Both the position numbers and the translations under genes were made by a program. A DNA stretch of 64,000 nucleotides, taken from the NCBI RefSeq assembly GCF_010731595.1, contig NZ_AP022582.1, positions 3,596,001 through 3,660,000 on the forward strand, read 5' to 3'. Shown here in pieces: positions 17,267 to 24,570 of the stretch (its first letter is position 1; each line of letters begins with the position of its first letter). Origin of the DNA: Mycobacterium seoulense (lineage in GTDB: Bacteria > Actinomycetota > Actinomycetes > Mycobacteriales > Mycobacteriaceae). The notes beneath the pieces are model-generated. The model saw only the letters and a list, made by a program, of their open reading frames with translations, searched no databases and had not been told where the DNA came from.

Positions 17267-17983
17267 ATGAACCTCGCCGCACGGATCGTCTCGGCCGCGA
17301 CCGCCCCGGCCCGGGTCGGGCTCGCCGCCGCGGATGCCGGCCTGACCGTCGCCAGCGCGGCGGTGGGTGTGGCGAAGCGGGCCCTGGGTGACGGTGGTAC
17401 GGCCGGGACGACGGCCATGACGTCCATGCTGGGAATCGACGACGCGCTCGTTCGGGCCAACCGGCTTGCCCGGCTGCTGGACGAGGACGCGCCACTCGGG
17501 CGGGCGGTGGCGCCGGACGGGCCGATCGACCGGCTGCTGCGCCCGGGCGGGGTGGTCGACATGTTGACCTCGGACGGCGGTCTGCTGGACCGCTTGACCG
17601 CGGAGGGCGGGGGTCTGCACCGCACGCTGCAGCCCGGCGGCCTGGCCGATCAGCTTGTCTCCGAGGACGGGTTGATCGAGCGCCTGCTGGCCGAGGACGG
17701 GCTGGCCGACCGGCTGCTGGCCGACGGCGGCCTGGTCGACAAGCTCACGGCCAAGAACGGGCCGCTGGACCAGCTCGCCGACGTCGCCGACACCCTGGCG
17801 CGGCTCACGCCCGGGATGGAAGCGCTGGAGCCCGCCATCGGCACGCTGCAGGACGCCGTCGTCGCGCTCACCATGGTGGTCAACCCGCTCAGCAACATCG
17901 CCGACCGCATCCCGCTGCCGGGCCGCCGCCGCCCCTCGTCGCGGGCGGTGCGATCAACGCGCGTGATCGAAACGGGCGACTGA
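17267..17983 (+). CDS. Ten-residue-repeat protein of unknown function (Rv0756c-like)
   Basis: 238 residues. The N-terminal 65 residues are alanine-rich and probably helical (NLAARIVSAATAPARVGLAAA). Residues 71-170 are ten repeats of exactly 10 residues with no insertions, of the type xxDGLxDRLL (for example LAEDGLADRL at 141-150). The last third (ARLTPGMEALEPAIGTLQDAVVALTMVVNPLSNI) looks like an amphipathic or membrane-interacting helix, followed by an arginine-rich tail. There is no clear signal peptide. It is divergent from phoP, as Rv0756c is in M. tuberculosis, and could be under PhoP control. I do not recognise a biochemical function; the repeat suggests a small solenoid or scaffold. Confidence 0.85.
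   Translation: MNLAARIVSAATAPARVGLAAADAGLTVASAAVGVAKRALGDGGTAGTTAMTSMLGIDDALVRANRLARLLDEDAPLGRAVAPDGPIDRLLRPGGVVDMLTSDGGLLDRLTAEGGGLHRTLQPGGLADQLVSEDGLIERLLAEDGLADRLLADGGLVDKLTAKNGPLDQLADVADTLARLTPGMEALEPAIGTLQDAVVALTMVVNPLSNIADRIPLPGRRRPSSRAVRSTRVIETGD
17477..17776 (+). repeat. Ten 30-bp in-frame repeat units coding 10-residue repeats
   Basis: Codons 71-170 of the gene at 17267 fall into ten consecutive 10-residue units. An acidic or glycine turn is followed by small, hydrophobic, D/E, R/K and leucine positions (DGPIDRLLRP, DGGLLDRLTA, DGLIERLLAE, DGLADRLLAD and others). Period length is invariant, while DNA identity between units is only moderate, so the repeat is old and kept at protein level. 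Confidence 0.8.
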
Positions 17984-18011
17984 CCGATTAGGCTTGACCC
18001 GGTTTGACCCC

Positions 18012-18083
18012 GCCTCCTTAGCTCAGTGGTAGAGCACTCGCCTTGTAAGCGAGCGGTCGTCAGTTCAATCCTGACAGGGGGCT
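18012..18083 (+). tRNA. thrV: tRNA-Thr (anticodon UGU)
   Basis: The cloverleaf can be folded by eye. The acceptor arm is GCCTCCT with AGGGGGC at 18076-18082 and discriminator T at 18083. The D arm starts at AGCTCAGTGG. The anticodon arm is CTCGC/GCGAG (18037-18041 and 18049-18053) around the loop CTTGTAA, anticodon TGT at 18044-18046, which reads ACA. The T arm CTGAC pairs across TTCAATC. CC but not CCA follows in the DNA. The identity as threonine rests on the anticodon. Bases 18052-18064 and 18080-18087 recur near 19063-19096. Confidence 0.95.
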
Positions 18084-18117
18084 CCGCGCGGTTAGCTGTG
18101 CGCAGGCGATGAGCCGG

Positions 18118-18927
18118 TTACGGGTGGCCTGGGATGCCGTCCAGGTCTCCCTGGATGCCTTGCAGGTCCCCCTGGATGCCCTGCAGTTTCCCCTCGATGG
18201 CCTGCAGATCGGACAGAGTGCTCTGATAGGCCGGTGACAGCTGGTCCGGGGTGGCCGGCTGAGACTGAGGGCAGTACGCGACGATGGCGCCCGCCGTGAC
18301 TTGCCCGCTTTGCTCGGCGTCCCATACCGACGATCGCTGCACGAACGCGACCGCGTCCGCGAAGTTGGGTTGGTGCGCGAGGAAGTCGCAGACCGCGTGC
18401 CCCTGGGCCATCACGTATTCCTGGCTGGGAACCGGTACCCCTTCGTGCTTCAACGTGGCGATAAGCGCCGCGTCGGCGATGTCGATGCGCGGCGCGGGTA
18501 CTGCCGGCGCAATTCGATGGGGCGGCGGCGGGGCCGACGGTGCGGCCTCCGCCGGCTGCGCCGGTGAATCCCGGTGGTGGACCGCAAACATCACCATCAC
18601 CGCGGCGATGACGGCCACCAGAGACAGCGGCAACGCCGCGAGAAGGGCCAGGCGCCGCGGCACGCCCTTGCGACGGCGACGCGCGTAGCCGATCCTGTGG
18701 GTGTCGGCGACAACTTCGGTTTGGCTCGTATGCCCCGCCGGGGCGGGAGGCACCCCCGCGCTGTGGGCGAGGAGTTCGTCGAGCAGTTCGTCGACCTCTC
18801 GAGACGATGGCCGGCCGCCATGCTCCCGGGCCGATCGGCGATCCAGAGCGATGCGCCGCAATTCTGAATCGATCGTCTCGCGGTCGCGCATATCAACCAG
18901 TTTGAGCGCGTCCAGGCGTTGTGACAA
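18118..18927 (-). CDS. DUF732-type single-pass membrane protein
   Basis: 269 residues. The cytoplasmic N-terminal region (about 1-90) contains a DELLDELLAHSAG-like helix and a basic patch RRRRKG. One transmembrane helix follows (LALLAALPLSLVAVIAAVMV). A proline/alanine linker leads to the exported DUF732 domain at about 145-225 (DAALIATLKHEGVPVPSQEY, with the paired cysteines of HAVCDFLAHQPN and VAYCPQ). The C-terminus contains an unusual run of related 7-residue steps (LQAIEGK, LQGIQGD, LQGIQGD, LDGIPGH). DUF732 proteins are abundant in mycobacteria and of unknown function. It is transcribed toward the tRNA-Thr and may be part of an element between the tRNA and its partial copy at 19058. Confidence 0.82.
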   Translation of the reverse strand: MSQRLDALKLVDMRDRETIDSELRRIALDRRSAREHGGRPSSREVDELLDELLAHSAGVPPAPAGHTSQTEVVADTHRIGYARRRRKGVPRRLALLAALPLSLVAVIAAVMVMFAVHHRDSPAQPAEAAPSAPPPPHRIAPAVPAPRIDIADAALIATLKHEGVPVPSQEYVMAQGHAVCDFLAHQPNFADAVAFVQRSSVWDAEQSGQVTAGAIVAYCPQSQPATPDQLSPAYQSTLSDLQAIEGKLQGIQGDLQGIQGDLDGIPGHP

Positions 18928-19057
18928 GCCCCGTCAACAGCGGGGACTCCCGGCCGACACCGCGCACCGGACCGGCGCGTTGCCCCTGGCCGCGCAGGGT
19001 TCTGACACTGCTGCCGGCCGTCCGGAACGCACATGGACGTCGCGTGATCCAGCGCGT

Positions 19058-19097
19058 TGCGAAGCGGTCGTCAGTCAACGCTCACAGCGGCTCCGCC
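19058..19097. repeat. Degenerate copy of the tRNA-Thr 3' end (possible attachment-site remnant)
   Basis: AGCGGTCGTCAGT at 19063-19075 is identical to 18052-18064 inside the tRNA, and GGCTCCGC at 19089-19096 equals 18080-18087. The order is the same, the spacing nearly so, and the bases between are partly similar. No gene is evident from 18928 to about 19240. The pattern resembles a decayed att site left by integration into the tRNA 3' end, but chance or ancient duplication cannot be excluded. Confidence 0.5.
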
Positions 19098-19223
19098 GCC
19101 GAACGCCGACGCCTCGGATCCATCGAATGTTGCCGTCCGACAAGGGCATTGGAGACTTCCGAACCGATGGATCGCCATCAGGCGATGGCTGCGTGAAAAG
19201 TATTCTGGTGCAGTCGATTAGCG

Positions 19224-19273
19224 TTTCAAGGCACCGCACGTGCTACGCTGACCGGGGATGCCCTTCGGCATCC
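19224..19273 (+). promoter_or_regulatory. cspA promoter and 5'-end hairpin
   Basis: An extended -10 is seen as TGC-TACGCT (19241-19249), with TTTCAA at 19224 as a weak -35. A start about 7 bases later would be near G19256. This is where the perfect 7-bp hairpin GGATGCC-CTTC-GGCATCC (19256-19273) begins, 25 bases before the cspA ATG. A hairpin at the extreme 5' end of a cold-shock mRNA could stabilise it or respond to temperature. Promoter assignment is by eye. Confidence 0.5.
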
Positions 19274-19298
19274 GTTCAAAATGAGAGAAGTTGAAGGT

Positions 19299-19502
19299 AT
19301 GACACAGGGAACTGTGAAATGGTTTAACAGCGAAAAAGGCTTCGGTTTTATCGCTCCGGACGGCGGCGCAGCAGATGTGTTCGTCCACTACTCGGAAATC
19401 CAGGGTAACGGCTACAAGTCGCTCGAGGAGAACCAACGAGTTGAGTTCAATGTCGAGCAGGGGACCAAGGGTCCGCAGGCAGTCGGAGTGACTGCCGTCT
19501 AA
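19299..19502 (+). CDS. cspA: Cold-shock protein CspA
   Basis: 67 residues, a single cold-shock domain. It starts [18 protein letters not shown] with RNP1 (KGFGFI) and has RNP2 in VFVHYSEI. The ending [11 protein letters not shown] is typical of mycobacterial CspA (Rv3648c). It is an RNA/single-stranded DNA chaperone in the cytoplasm. The ATG at 19299 is preferred over an in-frame ATG at 19281 because the canonical protein begins there and GAGAGAAG lies upstream as ribosome site. The gene is monocistronic: a promoter and 5' hairpin precede it and a strong stem-loop follows its stop. It is separated from its M. tuberculosis neighbours, so the local order differs. Confidence 0.97.
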   Translation: MTQGTVKWFNSEKGFGFIAPDGGAADVFVHYSEIQGNGYKSLEENQRVEFNVEQGTKGPQAVGVTAV

Positions 19503-19518
19503 ATCGAGTTCTACCCTA

Positions 19519-19552
19519 TGTGGGCTGGTGGGAGGCTTCCCGCCAGCCCACA
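19519..19552 (+). terminator. Stem-loop terminator of cspA
   Basis: A 15-bp stem (TGTGGGCTGGTGGGA pairing with TCCCGCCAGCCCACA, one G-T pair) around a 4-base loop begins 16 bases after the cspA stop. There is no T-run after it, which is normal for proposed mycobacterial intrinsic terminators. Because it is nearly symmetric it could also stop transcripts from the other side. Confidence 0.75.
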
Positions 19553-20020
19553 GCACTTTGAGGGGCTCCCGGCATACTTCTGCTGTGAACAGCTCGCGCC
19601 GGCAGCGCCGCGCAGCGAATCAGGAGGCGCGGTTTTCTGGGGCTTGTCACCGCCAGTCGCCCGGCGCGACGCGTTCGCCGAAGCCGGCGTGTAGATTGGT
19701 GGGAGCAGTTCACAGTATTGCTGCCCCTAACCACTTTCTTGTGCAGATCAGCGCATCTAGGAATCGATCGACTTCGCTCCAGGCACCCACGTTTGGGCCG
19801 AAGCAAACCAACTTGAGGATCCCGCTTCATGACATCATCCGACTTGTTCTCGCATCGCGCCGAGCCCGAGGTCGTCTCACCCGCCGCTTGCAATGGGGAA
19901 CCGGTGCAACTTCCGACTTTCTCTGACCGGCCCAAGAGCGATTCCGCCGCGGCGAAGCGCTCGTAGCCGGGACGCGACGCCGCGCGCGACGCGTCGGCCT
20001 CGCGGGGAAATCCCTGTCGC
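19553..20020. other. Gene-poor interval after cspA
   Basis: No reading frame here has a recognisable domain, start signal and composition together. The open frames on both strands are arginine/serine-rich and low-complexity, as expected for non-coding or decayed GC-rich DNA. Composition is less GC-rich around 19720-19860, which may mark a promoter or older remnant. Nothing more is claimed. Confidence 0.4.
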
Positions 20021-20359
20021 CTACTCCGTCGGTGGCGGAAGTGGGCCGGGCGGCGGCCCGTCCGGCGGGGGCGGCGGCCCATCCGGCGGGGGCGGCGGTG
20101 CATCCGGCGGCGGCGGAGGGGCCGGCGATCGGTGCGTGCAGTCGGGCACGAAGATCAATACGCCCCCAACCATCGTCCAGCCAATGGCACACCCGGGCGG
20201 CAACAAAGGACGGGTCTGCGGTCCCGCGATCAGCGCCGCCACCATTGCGGCGGCAATCGCCGCAGGCGCAAGGCGGCCCGGTAATTTCGCGGCTGCCGGG
20301 CCCGGAGTTCGGCGGATACTGGCTCGTTTCGCCGATGATTCAGCCGTGGCGTCAGGCAT
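20021..20359 (-). CDS. Possible small exported proline-rich protein
   Basis: About 112 residues from an ATG at 20359; the start is uncertain. There is a hydrophobic signal-like segment (LAPAAIAAAMVAALIAGP), then a compact middle with two cysteines (PPGCAIGWTMVGGVLIFVPDC) and a C-terminal run of PPPPPDAPPPPPDG-type proline repeats. The shape, signal followed by a short disulfide module and proline tail, resembles other small exported mycobacterial proteins. No domain is recognised, and the plus strand is also open here with a glycine-rich frame (GGGSGPGGGPSGGGG), so which strand is coding is unresolved. It stands alone between cspA and the transglycosylase. Confidence 0.4.
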   Translation of the reverse strand: MPDATAESSAKRASIRRTPGPAAAKLPGRLAPAAIAAAMVAALIAGPQTRPLLPPGCAIGWTMVGGVLIFVPDCTHRSPAPPPPPDAPPPPPDGPPPPPDGPPPGPLPPPTE

Positions 20360-20740
20360 ATACTTTTCCGCTCTGCTGGGACGCTGATCCCCCAGTCTGA
20401 GATGGACCGCGGTTGGCCGCAACTCGAAGGCATCCGCAGCTCGACGTGCGACCGGCATTCGCGCCACCCGGCCTTCCAACCGGGTCGACCGGGAACCGGC
20501 ACAGAACTCTGCCCCGCGGCCAAATGTCAAACGGCTTATCGGTTTTCGGTGAATGCCGAACCTGTCCGGCTCGTCGAAGTCACGTTCAGCGCGGTCGCGG
20601 TCGACGCAGACCTATCCTGCGAGCGACCGCTGACCATCGACACGCCCGCTCCCGCCCGCTGGTAGGCGCCCGGTCAGCCGCATTGATGTCAGACGGCTCG
20701 ATGCGGAAGACTGTCCAACGAATCGACGGAAGTGATCCCA
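20360..20740. other. Intergenic region before the transglycosylase gene
   Basis: No convincing gene. A plus-strand frame to 20665 (ending SCERPLTIDTPAPARW) has no domain or ribosome site, and the minus-strand frame is an upstream extension of the proline-rich candidate. The stretch probably holds the promoter of the lipoprotein that starts near 20741. Confidence 0.35.
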
Positions 20741-21715
20741 GTGAGCCGTGACCGCGTCGTGAGCATCCGGACAATGCGGCGTACCGCGCCGATGTTGCTC
20801 GGCGCGGTCCTGTTCGCCCTCGCCGGCTGCTCGGCGTCGACGGCGAACCCCACCGCGGGGTCGGTTGCTTCGCAAGCATCGACTGCGGTCGCCACCCCGC
20901 TCGCGTCGAGAACCGTTGCCGAAGCACCGAATCCACCCCTGGGCGCGCAGCCCCAACTGGCGGCCGATCCGGCGCAGCTGGCCGACGACCTCGTCGCCGA
21001 CGAGCGGGCGTTGCGGGACCCGTCGACGGCCGAGCCGGCTCTGGTGGCGGCGGCGCATCGCGAGCAGGCCGCATACCGGGCCATCGGGCGACACCCCGAA
21101 TGGGATTCGATCACCGCGCCGCGCATCCCGCCGGAACTTCTCGACGTCTACGCCCGCAACCTTGATGCCCGTCACCAGCTCCAGGCGATGACACCCGCGA
21201 AAGACACGCTGCCCGCGTGGCGGATCGAACCCCCGGTTCCCGCCGACGAGCTGATGGGTGACTACCACGCGGCCGAAGCGGAGACCGGTGTCGGCTGGAA
21301 CTATCTGGCGGCGATCAACTTCGTCGAGACCCGCTTCGGCAGCATCAACGGCGTGAGTACCGCCGGCGCGCAAGGACCCATGCAGTTCCTGCCGTCGACG
21401 TTCGCCGCCTATGGCCAGGGTGGCGATATCAACTCACCCCGCGACAGCATCATGGCGGCGGGCCGCTTCCTCGCGGCCAACGGCTTCGCGAGCGACCCCG
21501 ATCACGCCATCTACGGCTACAACCATGCGCACCAATACGTCCGGGCGGTCGACCAATATGCCGCGCTGATCGCCGCCGATCCGGCGGCGTTCCCCACCTA
21601 CTACCGATGGGACGTCTACTACGTCACCACCGCCGGTGACGTGTTGCTCCCTGTCGGTTACGCGGCGCCGGCCCCGCTCCCCGTCGCGGACTACCTCGCC
21701 ACCCACCCGCAGTAA
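20741..21715 (+). CDS. Lytic-transglycosylase-like lipoprotein
   Basis: About 324 residues; the start is uncertain (GTG 20732, GTG 20741 or ATG 20774). The signal MRRTAPMLLGAVLFALAGC ends in a lipobox, so the protein is predicted to be acylated and anchored to the outer face of the membrane. The C-terminal half is an SLT domain: GVGWNYLAAINFVETRFGSI with the catalytic glutamate, GPMQFLPSTFAAYG, then AAGRFLAANG and YGYNHAHQYVRAV. Such enzymes cleave peptidoglycan between MurNAc and GlcNAc. The region of about residues 65-165 before it is alanine-rich and helical. It is the first of several exported proteins in 20-25 kb. Confidence 0.88.
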   Translation: MSRDRVVSIRTMRRTAPMLLGAVLFALAGCSASTANPTAGSVASQASTAVATPLASRTVAEAPNPPLGAQPQLAADPAQLADDLVADERALRDPSTAEPALVAAAHREQAAYRAIGRHPEWDSITAPRIPPELLDVYARNLDARHQLQAMTPAKDTLPAWRIEPPVPADELMGDYHAAEAETGVGWNYLAAINFVETRFGSINGVSTAGAQGPMQFLPSTFAAYGQGGDINSPRDSIMAAGRFLAANGFASDPDHAIYGYNHAHQYVRAVDQYAALIAADPAAFPTYYRWDVYYVTTAGDVLLPVGYAAPAPLPVADYLATHPQ

Positions 21716-21779
21716 GGCCCACGCGCAGCAGAAACTTAAGTGCGGCCGGGGGTTTCGTGTGCACCGTGTTCGGCCGCCG

Positions 21780-22559
21780 CTACGCTCGGTCCTTCTTGCG
21801 CGCGAGGAACGCTCGCATGTGTTGCTGGGGCTCTCCGGTCAAGAACGCCAGACCGAACTGCTCGATACTGTCCTCGATCGCCCCGTGAACCGTCATGTCG
21901 AACCACTTGTTGAGCAGGCGTTTTTGCTGCCGGACCGCGTGCGGGCCGAATCCGGCGAGTTTCGCCGCGAGTTGGGCGATGCGAGAGTCGAGGGCGTCGG
22001 CGGCAACCACCTCATGCACCAAACCCCACGTGACGGCCGTGCCCGCGTCAATCGTCTCGCCCGTCAGCAGCAGCCAGGTCGCGTGCGAGGCGCCGATCAG
22101 CGCGGGCATCAAGGCCGAATGGATTACCGAGGGTATTCCGACCGCCACTTCCGGCATGCCGAATGTGGCGCCGGATTCGGCGATCCGCAGATCGCAGCAC
22201 ATCGCGACCTCGAGCCCGCCGCCGAGGCAGTACCCGGCCAGCCGGGCGATGACCGGGACGGGACATTCGCGGATCGCCTCACACAGGCTCGCGAGCCGAC
22301 CGATGAACGCCTCGGCGCTAAAACGGTCCAGAGTGACCATCTCGTTGATATCGGCGCCACCGATGAACGCCGCGTCCCCCGCCCCGCGCAGCACGACCAC
22401 CCGGACGTCACCATCGTGACCGACGGCGCGGAACGCCTGTGTCAATTCCTCTACGGCGCCCGTGCCGACGATGTTGAGCCGTTTCGAATTGGTCAGTTCG
22501 ATGGTGAGTACGCCACCGTCGCGACCGACCCGGGCGAACCGCTTCTCCCTCGCGTTCAT
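21780..22559 (-). CDS. Enoyl-CoA hydratase/isomerase family protein
   Basis: 259 residues with a crotonase fold. The oxyanion-hole segment is FIGGADINEMV and the second CoA-pocket stretch is ARLAGYCLGGGLEVAMCCDLRIAESGATFGMPEVAVGIPS, in which the usual catalytic glutamates are partly present (GMPEV). The C-terminus MRAFLARKKDR is the usual crotonase helix ending. It hydrates or isomerises an enoyl-CoA; the substrate is unknown. A small 79-residue gene precedes it by 7 bases in the same direction and is probably co-transcribed. It is convergent with the transglycosylase. Confidence 0.9.
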   Translation of the reverse strand: MNAREKRFARVGRDGGVLTIELTNSKRLNIVGTGAVEELTQAFRAVGHDGDVRVVVLRGAGDAAFIGGADINEMVTLDRFSAEAFIGRLASLCEAIRECPVPVIARLAGYCLGGGLEVAMCCDLRIAESGATFGMPEVAVGIPSVIHSALMPALIGASHATWLLLTGETIDAGTAVTWGLVHEVVAADALDSRIAQLAAKLAGFGPHAVRQQKRLLNKWFDMTVHGAIEDSIEQFGLAFLTGEPQQHMRAFLARKKDRA

Positions 22560-22566
22560 CCGGCCC

Positions 22567-22806
22567 TCACAGGTACTTCAGCGCGATGTCTTGGAGGTGG
22601 GCGCGCATCTCTTGGCCGGTCGCCTTCTCCAGCTTGATCCCCAGCTCGCCCGCGAGATTGACGAAGCCCATCAACAGCATGATTTCGCCGTCGGGCTCGT
22701 TGGTGACGTTTTCGACCAGGCGGCTCCACGCGAATTCATTGCCGCTGTCGGACGTCCAGGCCGTCATGACCTCGATGGCGCGGCGAACGTTCTCTCGCAC
22801 ATCCAT
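22567..22806 (-). CDS. Small helical protein of unknown function, coupled to a crotonase gene
   Basis: 79 residues (MDVRENVRRAIEVMTAW ... AHLQDIALKYL), acidic and predicted to be mainly helical, with no signal, cysteine or known domain. The ATG at 22806 is followed by a stop just 7 bases before the crotonase start, implying an operon. It might be a partner or regulator of the enzyme. I do not recognise the family; the ordinary amino-acid composition and tight spacing are what support it as a gene. Confidence 0.7.
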   Translation of the reverse strand: MDVRENVRRAIEVMTAWTSDSGNEFAWSRLVENVTNEPDGEIMLLMGFVNLAGELGIKLEKATGQEMRAHLQDIALKYL

Positions 22807-22914
22807 TCCCGGAGCCTGCCACGACGACCCGATTGCCGCCCACCAACGGGCACACCGGCCGTAGCGGCTGCGCCCGTTGGCGGCTCGATCCGGCGGCCTG
22901 CTCAGGCCCCCGCG

Positions 22915-23913
22915 TCAGTACAGCGGAACCCAGACCCCCATGTACCAGAAGCCCCAGCCGCCGAACTGCCAGTTGAAGACCGGGATGGCGGTGTAGGAGT
23001 CGTACTGGAACGGCCCGAAATCGACCTGCGCGACGGCGACGTCACGCTGCGGCCCAGACCACGGGCGGTTCCATCCACCAGGAGGCGGCGGACCGTCCCA
23101 GCCCCCTGGAGGCGGCGCACCCACCCAGTGTGGCGGCGGGTGGCCGGGAGCCGGGCCGTCGTTCCATCCGTGCCCTCGCGGCGGCGGCGGGGGCGGCGCG
23201 CCGTGGTCCACGACGCTGAATCCGGCCCGCGCATCCCCGGGCCCGCCCACTTGGGCGTTGCCGCTGACGTAGGTCCCGCGCGGGACGTAGGGCTGGTGCG
23301 GGGGTTGGGTGCTCGGCGGGTTGAGTGCCTGCCTGCCCTGCTGCGGAGGCGGCGGGTTGTGTTCGCTCGCCGGCGCGTTGGATTGCCCGCCCGGCGGATT
23401 CTGCCCGTGATCGTTCGGCGGGTTGTTCGGCTGGTCGTTGGGGCCGCCCTGCTGCGGGTACTGCCCGTGATCATTGGGCGCCGGCGTGTTCTGCCCGCCC
23501 TGCGGTGGGCTGTTCTGGCCACCCTGCGGCGGGCTGTTCTGCCCGCCCTGCGGTGGGTTCTGCCCGCCCTGCGGCGGGCTGTTCTGCCCACCCTGCGGTG
23601 GGTTCTGCCCACCCTGCGGCGGGCCGTTCTGCCCACCCTGCGGCGGATTGCTCTGCCCGCCCGGTGCGCCGCCGGGTCCGCTCTGCTGCCCGCCCGGTGC
23701 GCCGCCGGGTCCGCTCTGCTGCGGGCCCGGGCCGCCCTGCTGGCCGCCGGCACCACTGGGATTGCCCCCGCCACCGCCGCCTCCGTGGCAGTTCGGGCAC
23801 GGCGGCGGCGGGTCGAGCGGAGCCGCAAAAGCCGAACCCGCGTTCAACGTGACCGCGGAAATGCTCAGGCCCGCCGCGACCGCCGCCGCGCTGACGATAC
23901 GTTTCATAGACAT
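22915..23913 (-). CDS. Exported proline/glycine-rich protein with PPQGGQN repeats
   Basis: 332 residues. The signal peptide (KRIVSAAAVAAGLSISAVTL...SAFA) is cleaved around residue 30. A CPNC pair and a glycine run follow. Then comes a low-complexity region of GPGGAPGGQQS and tandem (S/N)PPQGGQN units to about residue 140, a mixed PNDHGQ region, and a non-repetitive C-terminal domain (about 240-332) rich in tryptophan and proline that ends WGFWYMGVWVPLY. The start ATG at 23913 has the site GAGGGGA. It is a cell-wall or secreted protein, of a type seen in slow-growing mycobacteria; the function is unknown. It is transcribed with the same polarity as the LpqH-like gene just upstream. Confidence 0.85.
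   Translation of the reverse strand: MSMKRIVSAAAVAAGLSISAVTLNAGSAFAAPLDPPPPCPNCHGGGGGGGNPSGAGGQQGGPGPQQSGPGGAPGGQQSGPGGAPGGQSNPPQGGQNGPPQGGQNPPQGGQNSPPQGGQNPPQGGQNSPPQGGQNSPPQGGQNTPAPNDHGQYPQQGGPNDQPNNPPNDHGQNPPGGQSNAPASEHNPPPPQQGRQALNPPSTQPPHQPYVPRGTYVSGNAQVGGPGDARAGFSVVDHGAPPPPPPRGHGWNDGPAPGHPPPHWVGAPPPGGWDGPPPPGGWNRPWSGPQRDVAVAQVDFGPFQYDSYTAIPVFNWQFGGWGFWYMGVWVPLY
23491..23680 (-). repeat. Tandem 21/24-bp coding repeat (PPQGGQN units)
   Basis: About eight units of 7 or 8 residues, (S)PPQGGQN, coded by closely similar 21- or 24-base units read on the minus strand; on the plus strand the unit is TGCCCGCCCTGCGGTGGG-like with a few synonymous changes. A second short repeat (GPGGAPGGQQS) lies beside it. 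Such arrays commonly change copy number by slippage, so unit count may differ between strains. Confidence 0.85.
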
Positions 23914-23947
23914 AGCTGCGTCCCCTCTTGGGTGTAGGTCGCCTGCA

Positions 23948-24412
23948 CTACGGGCAGGTCACGTTTAACTCGAATGACTTCGTCACCTGCTGCGGTTGCT
24001 GAGGGTTGCTCATGTCGAGCCCGGTCGCGGTGCCCTTGATCGCGTAGGTCTTGCCGTTCACCGCGGCTCCGGCGTTGCCGCCTTGGTTGGGAGCGGCGTC
24101 GGAAAACCCGAGCGTGATGCCGTTGACGCTGCCGAGTCCGACCGAATGAACGATGGGCGGGTTGGCGTTACTGACCACGGCGCCGACCCCGGCGGTCGGG
24201 TCGCCGATGCCGATATTGGTGTTGTCGCCGGCCGGCGTGCACGTCACCTGGCCGCTCACGTTCTGAGCCTGACCGTCGACGAGGACCTGCGGGCCGGCGG
24301 CCGACGGTGATGAACCCGATGATCCGGTGTTTGATTTGTTATTCGAACAGCCGGCGCACGCCGCGGCCACTACGGCCACCCCCGCCACGCTGACGACGAT
24401 CCCACGCTTCAC
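23948..24412 (-). CDS. LpqH (19 kDa antigen)-like lipoprotein
   Basis: 154 residues from a GTG at 24412, chosen because AAGGAGAG lies before it and the signal begins VKRGIVVSVAGVAVVAAACAGC, like the M. tuberculosis 19 kDa antigen. The lipobox cysteine is C22. The mature part is serine/glycine-rich and then folds as the family beta-domain: QVLVDGQAQNVSGQVTCT, PIVHSVGLGSVNGITLGF, TYAIKGTATGLDMSNPQQPQ and a final TKSFELNVTCP, with the two cysteines conserved. LpqH proteins are surface lipoproteins that signal through TLR2. Whether this is the orthologue or a paralogue (such as LppE-type) cannot be settled by eye. Confidence 0.88.
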   Translation of the reverse strand: MKRGIVVSVAGVAVVAAACAGCSNNKSNTGSSGSSPSAAGPQVLVDGQAQNVSGQVTCTPAGDNTNIGIGDPTAGVGAVVSNANPPIVHSVGLGSVNGITLGFSDAAPNQGGNAGAAVNGKTYAIKGTATGLDMSNPQQPQQVTKSFELNVTCP

Positions 24413-24570
24413 TGCTGCTCTCCTTGGTGTCGCTGGTGTCGCACTACCTATCCCATTGGCCTCGTCAAGGCAGCGAGCCTTCGCCGCCACTGCGGCACGG
24501 ACGCCCGCAATGCCGCGGGGCCGGATACCCGCTACCGGCTAAGGACAAACCCGTTGTACGGCGCCGCATG

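Noticed and set aside
19893..20387. Plus-strand glycine-rich frame (GGGSGPGGGPSGGGG)
   Set aside because: It is the complement of the proline-rich candidate and has no signal peptide, so the minus strand seems more likely; neither is certain.
23474..23720. CRISPR-like appearance of the repeats
   Set aside because: The units are coding, contiguous and without spacers; they encode PPQGGQN repeats inside an exported protein.
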